Shown one piece after another: positions 38,267-48,280 of a DNA stretch of 64,000 bases (position 1 is its first letter; each line of letters opens with the position of its first letter). The stretch lies in contig JACNHV010000389.1 in the NCBI GenBank assembly GCA_014383445.1, positions 1 to 64,000 on the forward strand, written 5' to 3'. The notes below the pieces were generated by a model. It saw only the letters and a list, made by a program, of their open reading frames with translations. It searched no databases and was not told where the DNA came from. The DNA is from Candidatus Desulfobacula maris (GTDB lineage: Bacteria; Desulfobacterota; Desulfobacteria; Desulfobacterales; Desulfobacteraceae). The translations under genes were made by a program, and so were the position numbers.

Positions 38267-40414
38267 CTAAAAAGGAAGAATCTCCCCTGCGATCTGCTCC
38301 GCCCTCACGGTTCTGGCGCACTCGGGGCACAAATTTCTTTCTATATCTGCTCCGACGGCACCATCTGCCCGCGCTTTGACAAGCTCCAGATAGGCTTTGG
38401 GGGCAAAAGGGGTTCCACAGCGTTCACATGGCTCCAGGTCAAATTCGGCCACCAGGGTCCCGCAGAAGGAAATTTTTCGTTTCCCCGCGTCGTCGTTCAC
38501 AACGATGTTGCCGTGAGGGCAGGCAGCGGAACAGCTTCCGCACCCGATGCATTTTTCCCCGGTCCCGACAAAATCAAAAAAGGCGAGCCTGTCCTTACGG
38601 GTCTCGCTGAGTGTAAGAGCCGTTATACCCATTTCGCTACAGACGAACATGCAGAGTCCGTCACCGCGGCACCGGTCGCATCGGAGACACCGTTTGGCCT
38701 CATTGGCGGCCATTTCATCGGTTAATCCCCTCTCCACCTGTCGAAAATTCCGGATTCTCTCGTCCACCGGAAGAATGAACGGATGGGAACGCTTCAACTG
38801 CCCTTTTTCTGCGGCCGACACGCTTAAAAACCCAACACTGCCTCTCGATTCTGGACTTAATATCGGGTTCGGGATCACTTTTTTTTGCAGGTAGCAGTCG
38901 ATGCCCACGGACGCCCGCCTGCCAGCTGCAACGGCATCAACAACGATCCGTGGACCGTAGACCACGTCACCGCCGGCAAAGACGCCGGGAAGGTTGGTTT
39001 CCCCGGTGACCCTATCGGCCTGGATGCCGTTGCCCCGTCCCAGTTCAATATGTTCCGCCGCTGCAAAGGCGGTGTCCGCCCCTTGGCCGATGGCCAGGAT
39101 AATGTTGTCTGCTTCCAGTGTGGTCAACTTTGATTCATCATATCTCGGATTAAAGCACCGGGCTTGGTCGAACACCGCTTCGCAATATTTGAATTCCGCT
39201 GCTGTAAACCTGCCCTCCACACCGAGGATGCGACTGGGACCCAGGCTGTTGTGTATGGTGATGCCCTCCTCTTCCGCGTCCACGATCTCATGCTCCCAGG
39301 CCGGCATTTCATCACGCTTCTCCAGGCAGATCAGTTGGACGTCCTCCCCGCCCATTCGCCTTGCTGTTCGGGCTACGTCAATGGCCACATTGCCTCCGCC
39401 CACGACAATAACCTTCTTGCCCAAACCCATGTTGTCGCCCAGAGCGCTGGCCCTGAGAAAATCGACCCCGCCCAGGACACCTTCGAGATCTTCCCCTTCA
39501 AAACCAAGTGCGCGGCTGAGGTTTAAGCCCACGGCAAAATAAAAAGCGCCGAACCCTTCCGATCTGAGACTTTCCAGGGAGATGTCTTCGCCGAAACAGA
39601 TGTGGGTTCGAATCTCGACACCCAGGCGCTTGATGTTCTCGATTTCAGTGTCCAGAATGTCTTTCGGAAGACGGTATGCGGGTATGCCGAATCTGAGCAT
39701 GCCACCGGCAAGGGGGAGTCTTTCGAAAATGGTCACCCCATACCCCTTCATTGCCAAAAAATAAGCCGCACTGAGGCCGGAGGGACCGCTGCCGATAACG
39801 GCTACCTTTTCGGGTCTTTTTTCCGCCACGGGTCGGTTCCGGTATCCTTGGCCGTCAGCCGTGATCTTGGCCGCATAGGCCTTCATGAGTTGAATGCTGA
39901 CCGGCTCGTCCCGCTCACCCCTGAGGCAGGCATCTTCACAGGGGTGGGGGCATATCAGGCCGCAGGTCCAGGGGAAGGGACTGTCCTGTAGGATCACTTC
40001 CGTGGCCTCGTCATATCGGCCCTGGCCGATCAGGGCGATGACGGTGGGGATATCGATATAGGCCGGGCAGGCCGACTGACAGGGTGCCGGCTGATGGGCA
40101 AAGCAAACACCAGCGCTGCAGTGCTTATTGACCACGTGATCCAAAAGCTGTTTTTCATTTTCTTTGAGTAACTCAAGCAGGGGCAGCAGACCGATCGGCT
40201 CAACAGCCCTTCCTCTTAGACTACTTGCAAGGGTTTTGAGGGTGGGCAGATGGTCAAGCAGCCCCTTGCCCTCTTTGATTTCCACAAGCAGTCTTTTGAT
40301 CCGGTTTAATGTTTGGCGGGTGTCTTCATCATATCGATCCGACCCCGCCGGTATGAGCGTGAGCGTTTTATGGATAATGCAGTCAATTTGCTTGACGCAG
40401 TCCTTGTTTAACAT
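38267..40414 (-). CDS. GltD-like FAD/NAD(P)-dependent oxidoreductase with extra Fe-S and Cys motifs
   Basis: CQSACPAYIDIPTVIALIGQGRYDEA, VAVIGSGPSGLSAAYFLAMKGYGVTIFE, VIVVGGGNVAIDVARTARRMG, CIGCGSCSAACPHGN. Confidence 0.92.
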   Translation of the reverse strand: MLNKDCVKQIDCIIHKTLTLIPAGSDRYDEDTRQTLNRIKRLLVEIKEGKGLLDHLPTLKTLASSLRGRAVEPIGLLPLLELLKENEKQLLDHVVNKHCSAGVCFAHQPAPCQSACPAYIDIPTVIALIGQGRYDEATEVILQDSPFPWTCGLICPHPCEDACLRGERDEPVSIQLMKAYAAKITADGQGYRNRPVAEKRPEKVAVIGSGPSGLSAAYFLAMKGYGVTIFERLPLAGGMLRFGIPAYRLPKDILDTEIENIKRLGVEIRTHICFGEDISLESLRSEGFGAFYFAVGLNLSRALGFEGEDLEGVLGGVDFLRASALGDNMGLGKKVIVVGGGNVAIDVARTARRMGGEDVQLICLEKRDEMPAWEHEIVDAEEEGITIHNSLGPSRILGVEGRFTAAEFKYCEAVFDQARCFNPRYDESKLTTLEADNIILAIGQGADTAFAAAEHIELGRGNGIQADRVTGETNLPGVFAGGDVVYGPRIVVDAVAAGRRASVGIDCYLQKKVIPNPILSPESRGSVGFLSVSAAEKGQLKRSHPFILPVDERIRNFRQVERGLTDEMAANEAKRCLRCDRCRGDGLCMFVCSEMGITALTLSETRKDRLAFFDFVGTGEKCIGCGSCSAACPHGNIVVNDDAGKRKISFCGTLVAEFDLEPCERCGTPFAPKAYLELVKARADGAVGADIERNLCPECARTVRAEQIAGEILPF

Positions 40415-40453
40415 TTCAGGTTCTCTCCCTATTCTATGCCTCTGGTTGATTGC

Positions 40454-40954
40454 CTAAACTGATGCAACGGCCCTGGCGTATCGTTCCCGTCGGTTGTCCG
40501 GCACTTCGTTGGCCTCATCGAACTTGAGGCATTGAGACGTGCAGATCGTGACACAGGCCGGTTTGAGACCTTGATCCAGCCGGTCCTTGCAGTAGTCGCA
40601 CTTGACCACTTTTTTAGTTTCAGCATCCCACTGGGGCGCTCCCCACGGACAGGCCGACATGCAGCTTTTGCAACCAACGCACAGGGCCGGGTTCACAAAG
40701 ACGATGCCGTCTTCTGGTCGTTTCTGCATGGCCCCGGTCGGGCAGGCCCCTACACACCAGGGCTTTTCACAATGAAAACAGGGCATGAATATAAAAGCAC
40801 CTCTGGGCATGCCGTCGACCATCTTCGGCTCAATGGGGACGACCAGGCACGGTTTGGGCCCGACCGGCAACGATTTATTGCTTTTGCAGACCACCTGGCA
40901 AGACTGACAGCCGATGCAATTCTTTGTGTCTTGGAACAGAAAATACTGGCTCAT
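40454..40954 (-). CDS. 4Fe-4S ferredoxin-type electron transfer subunit (HycB/NrfC-like)
   Basis: CIGCQSCQVVCKSNKS, CFHCEKPWCVGACPTGAM, CVGCKSCMSACPWGAP, CDYCKDRL. Confidence 0.93.
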   Translation of the reverse strand: MSQYFLFQDTKNCIGCQSCQVVCKSNKSLPVGPKPCLVVPIEPKMVDGMPRGAFIFMPCFHCEKPWCVGACPTGAMQKRPEDGIVFVNPALCVGCKSCMSACPWGAPQWDAETKKVVKCDYCKDRLDQGLKPACVTICTSQCLKFDEANEVPDNRRERYARAVASV

Positions 40955-43071
40955 TGGATTTGCCTCCGTGTTCGAGAATGTTCTTCCATACCGGGTTTTA
41001 CGGTAACAAAGGTATGATGCAATGCCGGACTGCCGCCGACCCGGTCGGTCACGTTCTCCAGCAAGAGGCCGTCCGCAACCCCTCTGTGGTAAGACCGGCT
41101 TGCCATCTTGGCCTCGTGTCCGAAACCATGGAGCATGAAAACCGCCTCCGGATGGATCAAATCTGTGACATAAGCCCTGATCCGGCCCGATCCCCGCTTC
41201 GACGTAACCTCGACCGGGTCCCCGTTTTTGATTCCCGCAACCGATGCCCGTGCCGTGTTGATCCAGAGCACGTTTTCAGGCATCAGCTCGTTGAGATACG
41301 GGTTGTTCTGGGTGGCGACATGGGTATGCAGTGCGCAGCGCCCGACGGTCAAGCGGAACTGCTCCTCCGGGGGCGACGGCATGGGTTCGTAGGTGGGGAA
41401 AGACGCGAACCCGGCCCCCTCCAGCATGGAGGAAACAAATTCGATCCGGCCCGACGGCGTCTTGAACTTGATGCCTTCTTCCCGGTCCCAGACAATCGCC
41501 TTGTCCGTGTAGCTCACAAAGCCTTTTTCATTAAAATCTTCCATTGTAAACCCGGTGCCTTCCAGCTGCCACCGCACCAGATCTTCCATGGTTTTGTATG
41601 GAAAAAAATGTCCCACCCCGAACCGCTCGGCGAGCTGTTTGATGATCACCGGAAATTCCCGTCCGTCGAAGCGCTGAGCAACTGCCTGCCGGGAGAGAAA
41701 CATCTGGGGCTTGACCCCGTTGGCCTGCTGGATCGCATCGGTCCGTTCCAGATAGATGGGCTCCGGCAGAATAACATCCGAATACCAGGCGGTATCGCCG
41801 TAGTTGATGTCGCAGGTGACAATGAGTTCCAGCTGGTCAAAGGCTTTTTTTGTTTCGGCCGAGTCCGGTATAGACATGAGGGGATCGAACCGATGCAGCA
41901 GAAGCGCCTTGATCGGGTAGGGGTCCTGATTTAAAATGGCATACGGCAGCATCTGGGCAACGCCGAACTTGACATCGGGCAAGGGAAATTCCGGGGTCCC
42001 CACCTTGTCGAAACGCATCTGGTCGACAACGGGCAGCGTCTGGTCGGTCAGCTTTTTTGCAGGCTTTGCCCCCACTTCACCCGGCCCCTTTTTAAACAGG
42101 TAACCGCCGGGTGTTTCAATGCTGCCCATCAGCGCGTTCAATATCCCGATGGACCGACGCATGTATGTTTCGGTTTCGTAATGGGCGGCCCGATGGCCGA
42201 AATGAAACACCACTGCTGGTCGGTCCTGGCTGATTTCACGGGCCAGTTCCCGTATTTTGTTGGCAGCGATTCCGGTCTCATCCGCTGCCCATTCCGGCGT
42301 ATACGGCTGGATAAAGGCTTCGAGTTCCGAAAACCCTTTGACCCAACGCTCCACATAGTCCGCATCATAGCGTTTTTCTTTGATGATGACGTGGATCAGC
42401 GCGTAATTGAGCGCCAGGTCCGTCCCGGGCCGGATCATCATATACTGATGCGCCTTGGTGGCCGTTACCGTCACCCTGGGGTCGATGTAGGTGACCTTGG
42501 TCCCCCGCTCGATGGCAGCCAGGAGGTTCCGCGTCTCCTTGACCTTGATAGCCTCGAGTAGATTGTGGCCGTAAAGAACAATGTGACGGCAGTTGGCGTA
42601 ATCCGGAGACAGGTCGGTCACCGTGCACCCGAACAGGGAGCTGGTAGCCGTGCGATTCGAGCCCCGGCAACATGCATCGTGGGTGAAATGGTTCGGAGAA
42701 CCGATCGCCTGCATAAAGGTCTGACTGACGTGGGTGCTGACCTGCACACGTTCGCCCAGGGCGATGCTCTGAGCACCATATTTATTAATAAGCGCTTTCA
42801 ACTTGTCGGTAATGTAATCCAGCGCCTCATCCCAACTCGCCTTGCGCCACTGCCCGGAACCGCGAGCGCCGGTGCGGATCATGGGCTGCTGAACACGTTG
42901 GTCATCATTGAGCAGGGCAATCCCCGCAACCCCTCTGGGGCAGAGGCTGCCGGCCATGCCAGGCACATGGGGGTTGCTCTCCAGGAATTTGACCCTATCC
43001 TCTTCAACGGTAACCTTTATCGGGCAGCGATTAGAACACATGAAACATAAACTGAAAATTTCTTTATTCAT
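40951..43071 (-). CDS. Mo-bisPGD (DMSO reductase family) oxidoreductase, no Tat signal
   Basis: N-terminal CFMCSNRCPIKV...CPRG Fe-S motif, HFTHDACCRGSNRTA candidate Mo-ligand region, FHFGHRAAHYETETY, C-terminal molydopterin dinucleotide-binding domain. Confidence 0.92.
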   Translation of the reverse strand: MNKEIFSLCFMCSNRCPIKVTVEEDRVKFLESNPHVPGMAGSLCPRGVAGIALLNDDQRVQQPMIRTGARGSGQWRKASWDEALDYITDKLKALINKYGAQSIALGERVQVSTHVSQTFMQAIGSPNHFTHDACCRGSNRTATSSLFGCTVTDLSPDYANCRHIVLYGHNLLEAIKVKETRNLLAAIERGTKVTYIDPRVTVTATKAHQYMMIRPGTDLALNYALIHVIIKEKRYDADYVERWVKGFSELEAFIQPYTPEWAADETGIAANKIRELAREISQDRPAVVFHFGHRAAHYETETYMRRSIGILNALMGSIETPGGYLFKKGPGEVGAKPAKKLTDQTLPVVDQMRFDKVGTPEFPLPDVKFGVAQMLPYAILNQDPYPIKALLLHRFDPLMSIPDSAETKKAFDQLELIVTCDINYGDTAWYSDVILPEPIYLERTDAIQQANGVKPQMFLSRQAVAQRFDGREFPVIIKQLAERFGVGHFFPYKTMEDLVRWQLEGTGFTMEDFNEKGFVSYTDKAIVWDREEGIKFKTPSGRIEFVSSMLEGAGFASFPTYEPMPSPPEEQFRLTVGRCALHTHVATQNNPYLNELMPENVLWINTARASVAGIKNGDPVEVTSKRGSGRIRAYVTDLIHPEAVFMLHGFGHEAKMASRSYHRGVADGLLLENVTDRVGGSPALHHTFVTVKPGMEEHSRTRRQIQ

Positions 43072-43128
43072 GATTTATTGCCTTTTTATAGAAATATAGC
43101 ATATTATTTTTAAGAGAATACAATTAGG

Positions 43129-45021
43129 CTAATCATGGCCGTTAAAAGCCATCCAATCGACAAATAGCTCCTGAAAGTCAGGGTGAGTTGTCAATTCGAG
43201 ATAATGCATGTTAAGGGATAGAAAATCTGCATGCTTCCGCTCTTTACTGCTGATCAACGCCATAATAGACCCGGTTCCGGCAGCATTACCGACACCGAGG
43301 ATACGATTTTGTTCCGGCTGGGGGAACAACCCAAGCTGCTGCGCGTTTTGTGGATCCAGGTAGTTGCCAAAGGCTCCGGCAAGAAGAACTTCACCCAATT
43401 TTGTAATCCCAAGTTCTTGCATCATGATTTCAACGCCTGCCCGTATGGCTCCTTTTGCAAGTTGTATTTCCGACACATCCTGGCTTGTCAATACCAGATC
43501 GTGGTCAAAGCCGCACTGATCCGCAAAAGCCACAACATATTCCAGGCCATCTGGACTGGACCGCAGATATGACCCCATCATTCGGGGATTAAAAGAGCCA
43601 CCTGAAGTGATTACCCCCAGCGCGGCCAGTTGACTGATCAGAGACACCAGCCCTGATCCACAAAGCCCCAGGGGCTTGCCACCGCCAATAACAGTGAGTT
43701 TGCATGTCAGGGATTCAGAATCTACCTCCACAGCTTCGATGGCACCTGGCCCGGCGCGCATACCATAGACGATATGGCCGCCTTCAAAAGCCGGACCTGC
43801 AGCAGTTGAACAGCACACCATATAACCCGGCACCGCCAGTATCATCTCGCCATTGGTGCCGAGATCCAGAATAAGGGTCGGTTGGGTAACTTCGTCGGCA
43901 TGAACCGCTAAAGCGACGGAGACGGTATCCGCCCCCACGAACCCGGCTTTTACTGGCAACCAGTAAAGGCGGGCTTCCTTTGCAAACGCAAGCCCTGTAT
44001 CCCTTGCTTTTATATCTATCCCGTGTTTTGTGACCGGCATATAAGGTGCCTGAGACAGGAAAACAGGGTCAAATCCCAGAAAGATATGGTGCATTGCCGT
44101 ATTGCCGACCATCACACAATCCATAATGCGCCGGGGGGATACATTGACCGTTTTGCAGGCTTTCGCGGCAAGCGTATCAATACAGGCTCGGATCTGAGAG
44201 CTTAACACTGACATTCTCTGGGGGTTTCCCATACAATAGCCAATGCGGCTGATCACATCATCGCCGTAGCTGATCTGTGGATTCATTTGGGCTTCCACTG
44301 CCAGCGGCAGTCCGTTTTTAAGATCAAACAAATACGCCACAATAGTTGTGGTGCCAAGATCCACAGCCAACCCCAGGACGGGGATCTCATGACCCGGCGC
44401 AATATCAAGGATCTGATTTCCCTGTCGTGTAACAACGGTAAAACACCCTTTTTTATCTTTAAAAAGTTTCGGAAGGTCCTGGAGAATTGAAAGCGGCAAA
44501 TCATAGACGTCCCCACCTTCTCCCAATTTTTCCAGCAAAAGGTCTTGCAAGGCCTTAGGATCTGCCAGAGAAGGAGGAGAGAGCTTGAGTTCATGGGACC
44601 TGAGCATGGGGTCCATTTGTAATTCTATGGGCGGGCCAGTGGTGAGAATTACAGGCTTTTGCGAACGGGCCGGTTCTTGAAGCCAGACCGTGCCGCCTTG
44701 GAGAAGCCGGGTCTGGCAGGCCAGACGGTCTTGATCATTCCCACGACTCAGAAGGTCCTTTTCTTGGACTGAGGGCTCACTGGCCGGTCCTTCCGGTCTG
44801 ACACGGCATTTACCGCAACGGCCCTTACCACCGCAGGCCGATTCAATGCCCACGCCAACCTCCAGAGCCAGATCCAGAATGGTCTTTTCGGGGTTTGCGG
44901 CAACTCTGCGTCCAGTTGGCTGGAAAATAACACTTTTTTCATTGCCTGTGATTTTTGGATCGGGTTTGCAACTGCCCGGCAAAGAAGATATATCTTCCAT
45001 GGGTTTTCCAATATTTTTCAT
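43129..45021 (-). CDS. Corrinoid-activating ferredoxin/ASKHA protein (RACo/RamA-like functional class)
   Basis: 2Fe-2S motif ESACGGKGRCGKCRVRP; ASKHA region VLGLAVDLGTTTIVAYLFDLKNG, LDLGTNGEMIL, LAGAFGNYLDP. Confidence 0.9.
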   Translation of the reverse strand: MKNIGKPMEDISSLPGSCKPDPKITGNEKSVIFQPTGRRVAANPEKTILDLALEVGVGIESACGGKGRCGKCRVRPEGPASEPSVQEKDLLSRGNDQDRLACQTRLLQGGTVWLQEPARSQKPVILTTGPPIELQMDPMLRSHELKLSPPSLADPKALQDLLLEKLGEGGDVYDLPLSILQDLPKLFKDKKGCFTVVTRQGNQILDIAPGHEIPVLGLAVDLGTTTIVAYLFDLKNGLPLAVEAQMNPQISYGDDVISRIGYCMGNPQRMSVLSSQIRACIDTLAAKACKTVNVSPRRIMDCVMVGNTAMHHIFLGFDPVFLSQAPYMPVTKHGIDIKARDTGLAFAKEARLYWLPVKAGFVGADTVSVALAVHADEVTQPTLILDLGTNGEMILAVPGYMVCCSTAAGPAFEGGHIVYGMRAGPGAIEAVEVDSESLTCKLTVIGGGKPLGLCGSGLVSLISQLAALGVITSGGSFNPRMMGSYLRSSPDGLEYVVAFADQCGFDHDLVLTSQDVSEIQLAKGAIRAGVEIMMQELGITKLGEVLLAGAFGNYLDPQNAQQLGLFPQPEQNRILGVGNAAGTGSIMALISSKERKHADFLSLNMHYLELTTHPDFQELFVDWMAFNGHD

Positions 45022-45060
45022 GATTTCAGCGCAAGATAAAATTGCCAGGCAGGCAATTTT

Positions 45061-45708
45061 TCAGGCAGAAATCTCCAAAACCTGTCGAATGACCCTTACC
45101 GCGTCAATGGCATCGGTCGCATAGCCGTCAGCGCCACACTCATCTACTGCAAATTTTTTGGTAACAGCAGCGCCGCCGCATACCAGCTTGACCTTGCCGG
45201 CAAGGTCGCTTGCCTTGAAAGCGTCTATGGTATCCTTGATGTGAGGATCACCCGTGGTGAGCAGGCTGGACATGCCGACAACATCTGCTTTCAGCTCTCG
45301 GGCTTTGTCAACAAACTGCTGGGGATCAACGTTCTCGCCAATGTTAATTACTTCAAAGCCTGAGCTTTCAAGAAGCAGGACCACAAGGTTTTTACCAATA
45401 TCGTGCAGATCACCGAATACAGTACCCAAGACCACTGTGCCAAGCTTTTCAATCTTATTGTCTCCGGTGATCAACGGTTTTATGACATCAACACCGGCCT
45501 GCATCGTGCGGGCCGCCATCATCATCTCCGGCACAAAAATTTTTTTTGCCTCGAAACGGGCGCCCACTTCTTTCATGGCTTCGATCATATAATCATTAAT
45601 GATAACCTGTGGATCCGTGCCAGCGTCCAATGCCGCCTGGACAAGCCCTGCAATCTCTTTACGTTTACCCTTGTTCACTGCATCTTTTATTGCCTGCAAA
45701 TCTGACAT
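45061..45708 (-). CDS. Methyltransferase corrinoid protein
   Basis: B12-binding motif GTVFGDLHDIGKNLVVLLLESSGFEVINIG plus cap helices FVPEMMMAARTMQAGVDVIKPL. Confidence 0.95.
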   Translation of the reverse strand: MSDLQAIKDAVNKGKRKEIAGLVQAALDAGTDPQVIINDYMIEAMKEVGARFEAKKIFVPEMMMAARTMQAGVDVIKPLITGDNKIEKLGTVVLGTVFGDLHDIGKNLVVLLLESSGFEVINIGENVDPQQFVDKARELKADVVGMSSLLTTGDPHIKDTIDAFKASDLAGKVKLVCGGAAVTKKFAVDECGADGYATDAIDAVRVIRQVLEISA

Positions 45709-45744
45709 TTTTCTATCTCCTTATACACTTGAGTCTCTAATTGT

Positions 45745-46602
45745 TTAGTCTTCTTCTGGATATTGCTCACGGTATCCGGTTATGAAATTCATGGAAAACT
45801 CGTCCTTTCCCATCATTAAGTCGATGAGAAGCAGTGTTTCCTTGATCCTCCAATTGGTGGGATCGGTAATGGGACAGGTGAGTCCCTTCACAGCTGCCAT
45901 AGCCAGGAATACGCTGTTAATAAAAGGCCGGTCGGGAAGGCCATATGAAACATTACTGGCACCAATGGTCTGGTTGACCCCTATATGTTTCTTGATCTGA
46001 GCCAGTGCCTTAAGCGCACTGAGGCCTGCCTGATCATCGGCTGAAACACTCATTGCAAGGGGGTCAATAATGATGTCTTCAAGGGGAATGCCAAGCTTGG
46101 CGGCCTCATTGACAATTTTATCAGCAATCTTTAGCCGGGTTGGTACATCCGTGGGAATGCCTTTGTCATCCATGGTCAAGCAAACCACAGCCGCTTTGTA
46201 CCGGGCCACAAGCGGAAGGACTTCCTTGATCTTAGATTCCTCGCCATTTGCAGAGTTGACAAGGGCTTTGCCCTTGTATACCGCAAGGCCGGCAGCCAGG
46301 ACTTCAGGTTTGGCCGAGTCAATGCACAAAGGGGTGTCTGTGACCTCGCCGATGGCCTTTATGGCCTGGACCATGAGGGCTGACTCATCCCCCCCGGAAA
46401 TGCCGACGTTTACATCCAGAACCTGGGCACCAGCATTCACCTGCCGGAGGGCTTCTTCCTGTAACAACCGCATATCCCCCTGCTCCAGGGCCAGGGCCAA
46501 TTTTTTTCGTCCCGTGGGATTGATCCGTTCACCAATCATGACAATTGGGTGATTGTGCCCTATAATGACTTCTTTGGTCAGGGTACTTATTTTTGTTTCC
46601 AT
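45745..46602 (-). CDS. MeTr/AcsE-like methyltetrahydrofolate:corrinoid methyltransferase (pterin-binding)
   Basis: VMIGERINPTGRKKLALALEQGD, AGAQVLDVNVG, PLCIDSAKPEVL, DIIIDPLAMSVS, GASNVSYGLPDRPFINSVFLAMA. Confidence 0.94.
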   Translation of the reverse strand: METKISTLTKEVIIGHNHPIVMIGERINPTGRKKLALALEQGDMRLLQEEALRQVNAGAQVLDVNVGISGGDESALMVQAIKAIGEVTDTPLCIDSAKPEVLAAGLAVYKGKALVNSANGEESKIKEVLPLVARYKAAVVCLTMDDKGIPTDVPTRLKIADKIVNEAAKLGIPLEDIIIDPLAMSVSADDQAGLSALKALAQIKKHIGVNQTIGASNVSYGLPDRPFINSVFLAMAAVKGLTCPITDPTNWRIKETLLLIDLMMGKDEFSMNFITGYREQYPEED

Positions 46603-46630
46603 AAATAATTATCCTCCTTATTATATCGGC

Positions 46631-47725
46631 TTACCCGATGATGCCGTATTTTTCGACTGTGCGGCGTGCGATGCGCACATTTCCGTCTGGAACACCATGG
46701 GTCAAACCCACTGTATCGATGGAAAAATTTTCCAGGGGAGCTCCCTGAGCAATTGCATCCTTAACAGCTGATTCAACCTCTTCCTCTGTGCCGTTTTTCA
46801 TCAAAACCGGACTGATCCGTGCGTTGAAAGCAACCTTGGGGCCCATCAAACTGCGGGCCCTGGCAAAGTCTGTACCAAATCCTGCTTCCATAAAGACAAG
46901 ATTTTTAACCTTGGCATAATGCTCTGCAACCGCATCCAGGCTGCCGCAATGGTGGATACCGAACGGTTGTAAGGTTTCACCAAGAATATTGTCATAGGGT
47001 AGGCCAAATTCAAGATAGGTATCTCCTGAAATCTGCTCAACCGTGCAGTTGGCAACGCAATAAATGCTGGGATCACACATTGGTGTAACATCGGCAGCTC
47101 CTGAACCGGTCAGGGGATAAACCAGTTTCCATAAAGCAATCATGCACTGGGTGCAAAGCTTGAGCAGCCGATGACAAAATTCAGGGTCTTCATACATATC
47201 GATATAGAGTTCATCCCCACGTAATTTGAGAGCCAGGTTCTGCACTCCGGTGGTATTGATATCACCAACGACTTTTCCGTATTTGGACTTGAGATGGGTG
47301 ACTTGCTCCAGCACTTCTTTCATGGGAGATGCAGTGGCGAGGTCGGGTAAGGTAAGATTGTCACACGCTTCCTTGGACAGGTTAAGCGGCATGGCCCAGG
47401 GCAGGGCATCATCCTTAAATATGATTTCACAACCAAAGATGGCAGGCAGCATCCCCATTCCGAACGTGATCATTGGTTTGGGTTCCGGATTTTTATTTCC
47501 AAGTCCTACATCACCGAAACGGTCATAGAGTTTTTTTTGCATTTTGGCCTGGCAGTCTACTCTATAATCTGCGTTAAAATAATATTCCCTACCAAAACTT
47601 ATGCCGTAATCCTTGTGCCACCAGTCTGGGTAAAACCCAACCCCCAATGGTATATGTCTAATATTGCTCATGATTGAACCCCTTATTTTTCTGATTTTTT
47701 GAATTAAACTATTACGTCTTATCAA
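46631..47725 (-). CDS. UroD-superfamily corrinoid methyltransferase (MtaA/MtvB-like)
   Basis: UroD-fold protein with FGIHHCGSLD (HxC Zn-type motif); translational start may be 47671 (MSNIRHIPLG). Confidence 0.85.
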   Translation of the reverse strand: MIRRNSLIQKIRKIRGSIMSNIRHIPLGVGFYPDWWHKDYGISFGREYYFNADYRVDCQAKMQKKLYDRFGDVGLGNKNPEPKPMITFGMGMLPAIFGCEIIFKDDALPWAMPLNLSKEACDNLTLPDLATASPMKEVLEQVTHLKSKYGKVVGDINTTGVQNLALKLRGDELYIDMYEDPEFCHRLLKLCTQCMIALWKLVYPLTGSGAADVTPMCDPSIYCVANCTVEQISGDTYLEFGLPYDNILGETLQPFGIHHCGSLDAVAEHYAKVKNLVFMEAGFGTDFARARSLMGPKVAFNARISPVLMKNGTEEEVESAVKDAIAQGAPLENFSIDTVGLTHGVPDGNVRIARRTVEKYGIIG

Positions 47726-47761
47726 TTAGCCATTCTTTTATTCGGAATATAGGATGGCTAA

Positions 47762-47777
47762 TGCAATCTTGATGCCA
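47762..47777 (-). promoter_or_regulatory. Sigma54 (-24/-12) promoter for the corrinoid operon
   Basis: Reverse strand TGGCATCAAGATTGCA; GG-to-GC spacing of 12. Confidence 0.8.
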
Positions 47778-47951
47778 CATGCTTTGGAATTCTATCTATA
47801 TTTTATATATTCGAAGGCAAAAATGGATGTAATTGTTTGTAATAATAGATCGATTTGTCTCAAAACGCTACTCTTTTTTTGAAAATATTGACGGCAGCCT
47901 TGCTGAATTTTGAGGTAAAACGGATATATTTATAGTATACGCTTTGGGGTC

Positions 47952-47965
47952 GGTGCATTTTTGCA
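47952..47965. promoter_or_regulatory. Putative activator-binding motif (GGTGCA-type)
   Basis: GGTGCATTTTTGCA, between divergent sigma54 promoters. Confidence 0.5.
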
Positions 47966-48119
47966 GCAGATAGCATCTGGATTTGAGAATTATACACCAG
48001 ATTAAAATTGAAAATAGAAAAAAAAATAAACTAATATTTTCTTAATCTGCCGGATTTATAAGGTATATTATTCAACGACACTGATTAAGCTGTACCAAAA
48101 AAATAAAATTTTACATGCC

Positions 48120-48135
48120 TGGCACATCAAATGCT
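48120..48135 (+). promoter_or_regulatory. Sigma54 (-24/-12) promoter for the CobW gene
   Basis: TGGCACATCAAATGCT; GG-to-GC spacing of 12. Confidence 0.75.
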
Positions 48136-48280
48136 AATCTATCTGTGTGATATGTGAATCAGAGCAAGGCATGCGGAACCAACAAAAGGATTTTCCAGTA
48201 TGACAATAAATCTATTGCCCAATACCGGCATAATATCCTGCAAGGTATTTCAACCTGAAAACAGAGGCTGACAAAACAAT

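Noticed and set aside
40924-41934. 336-aa plus-strand ORF opposite the Mo-oxidoreductase gene
   Set aside because: Antisense shadow ORF in GC-richer sequence; the opposite frame has clear Fe-S and Mo-enzyme motifs.
40951-43071. Selenocysteine or pyrrolysine recoding in the Mo-enzyme or methyltransferase genes
   Set aside because: These frames are uninterrupted by TGA or TAG, and the methyltransferase is UroD-like, not MttB-like.
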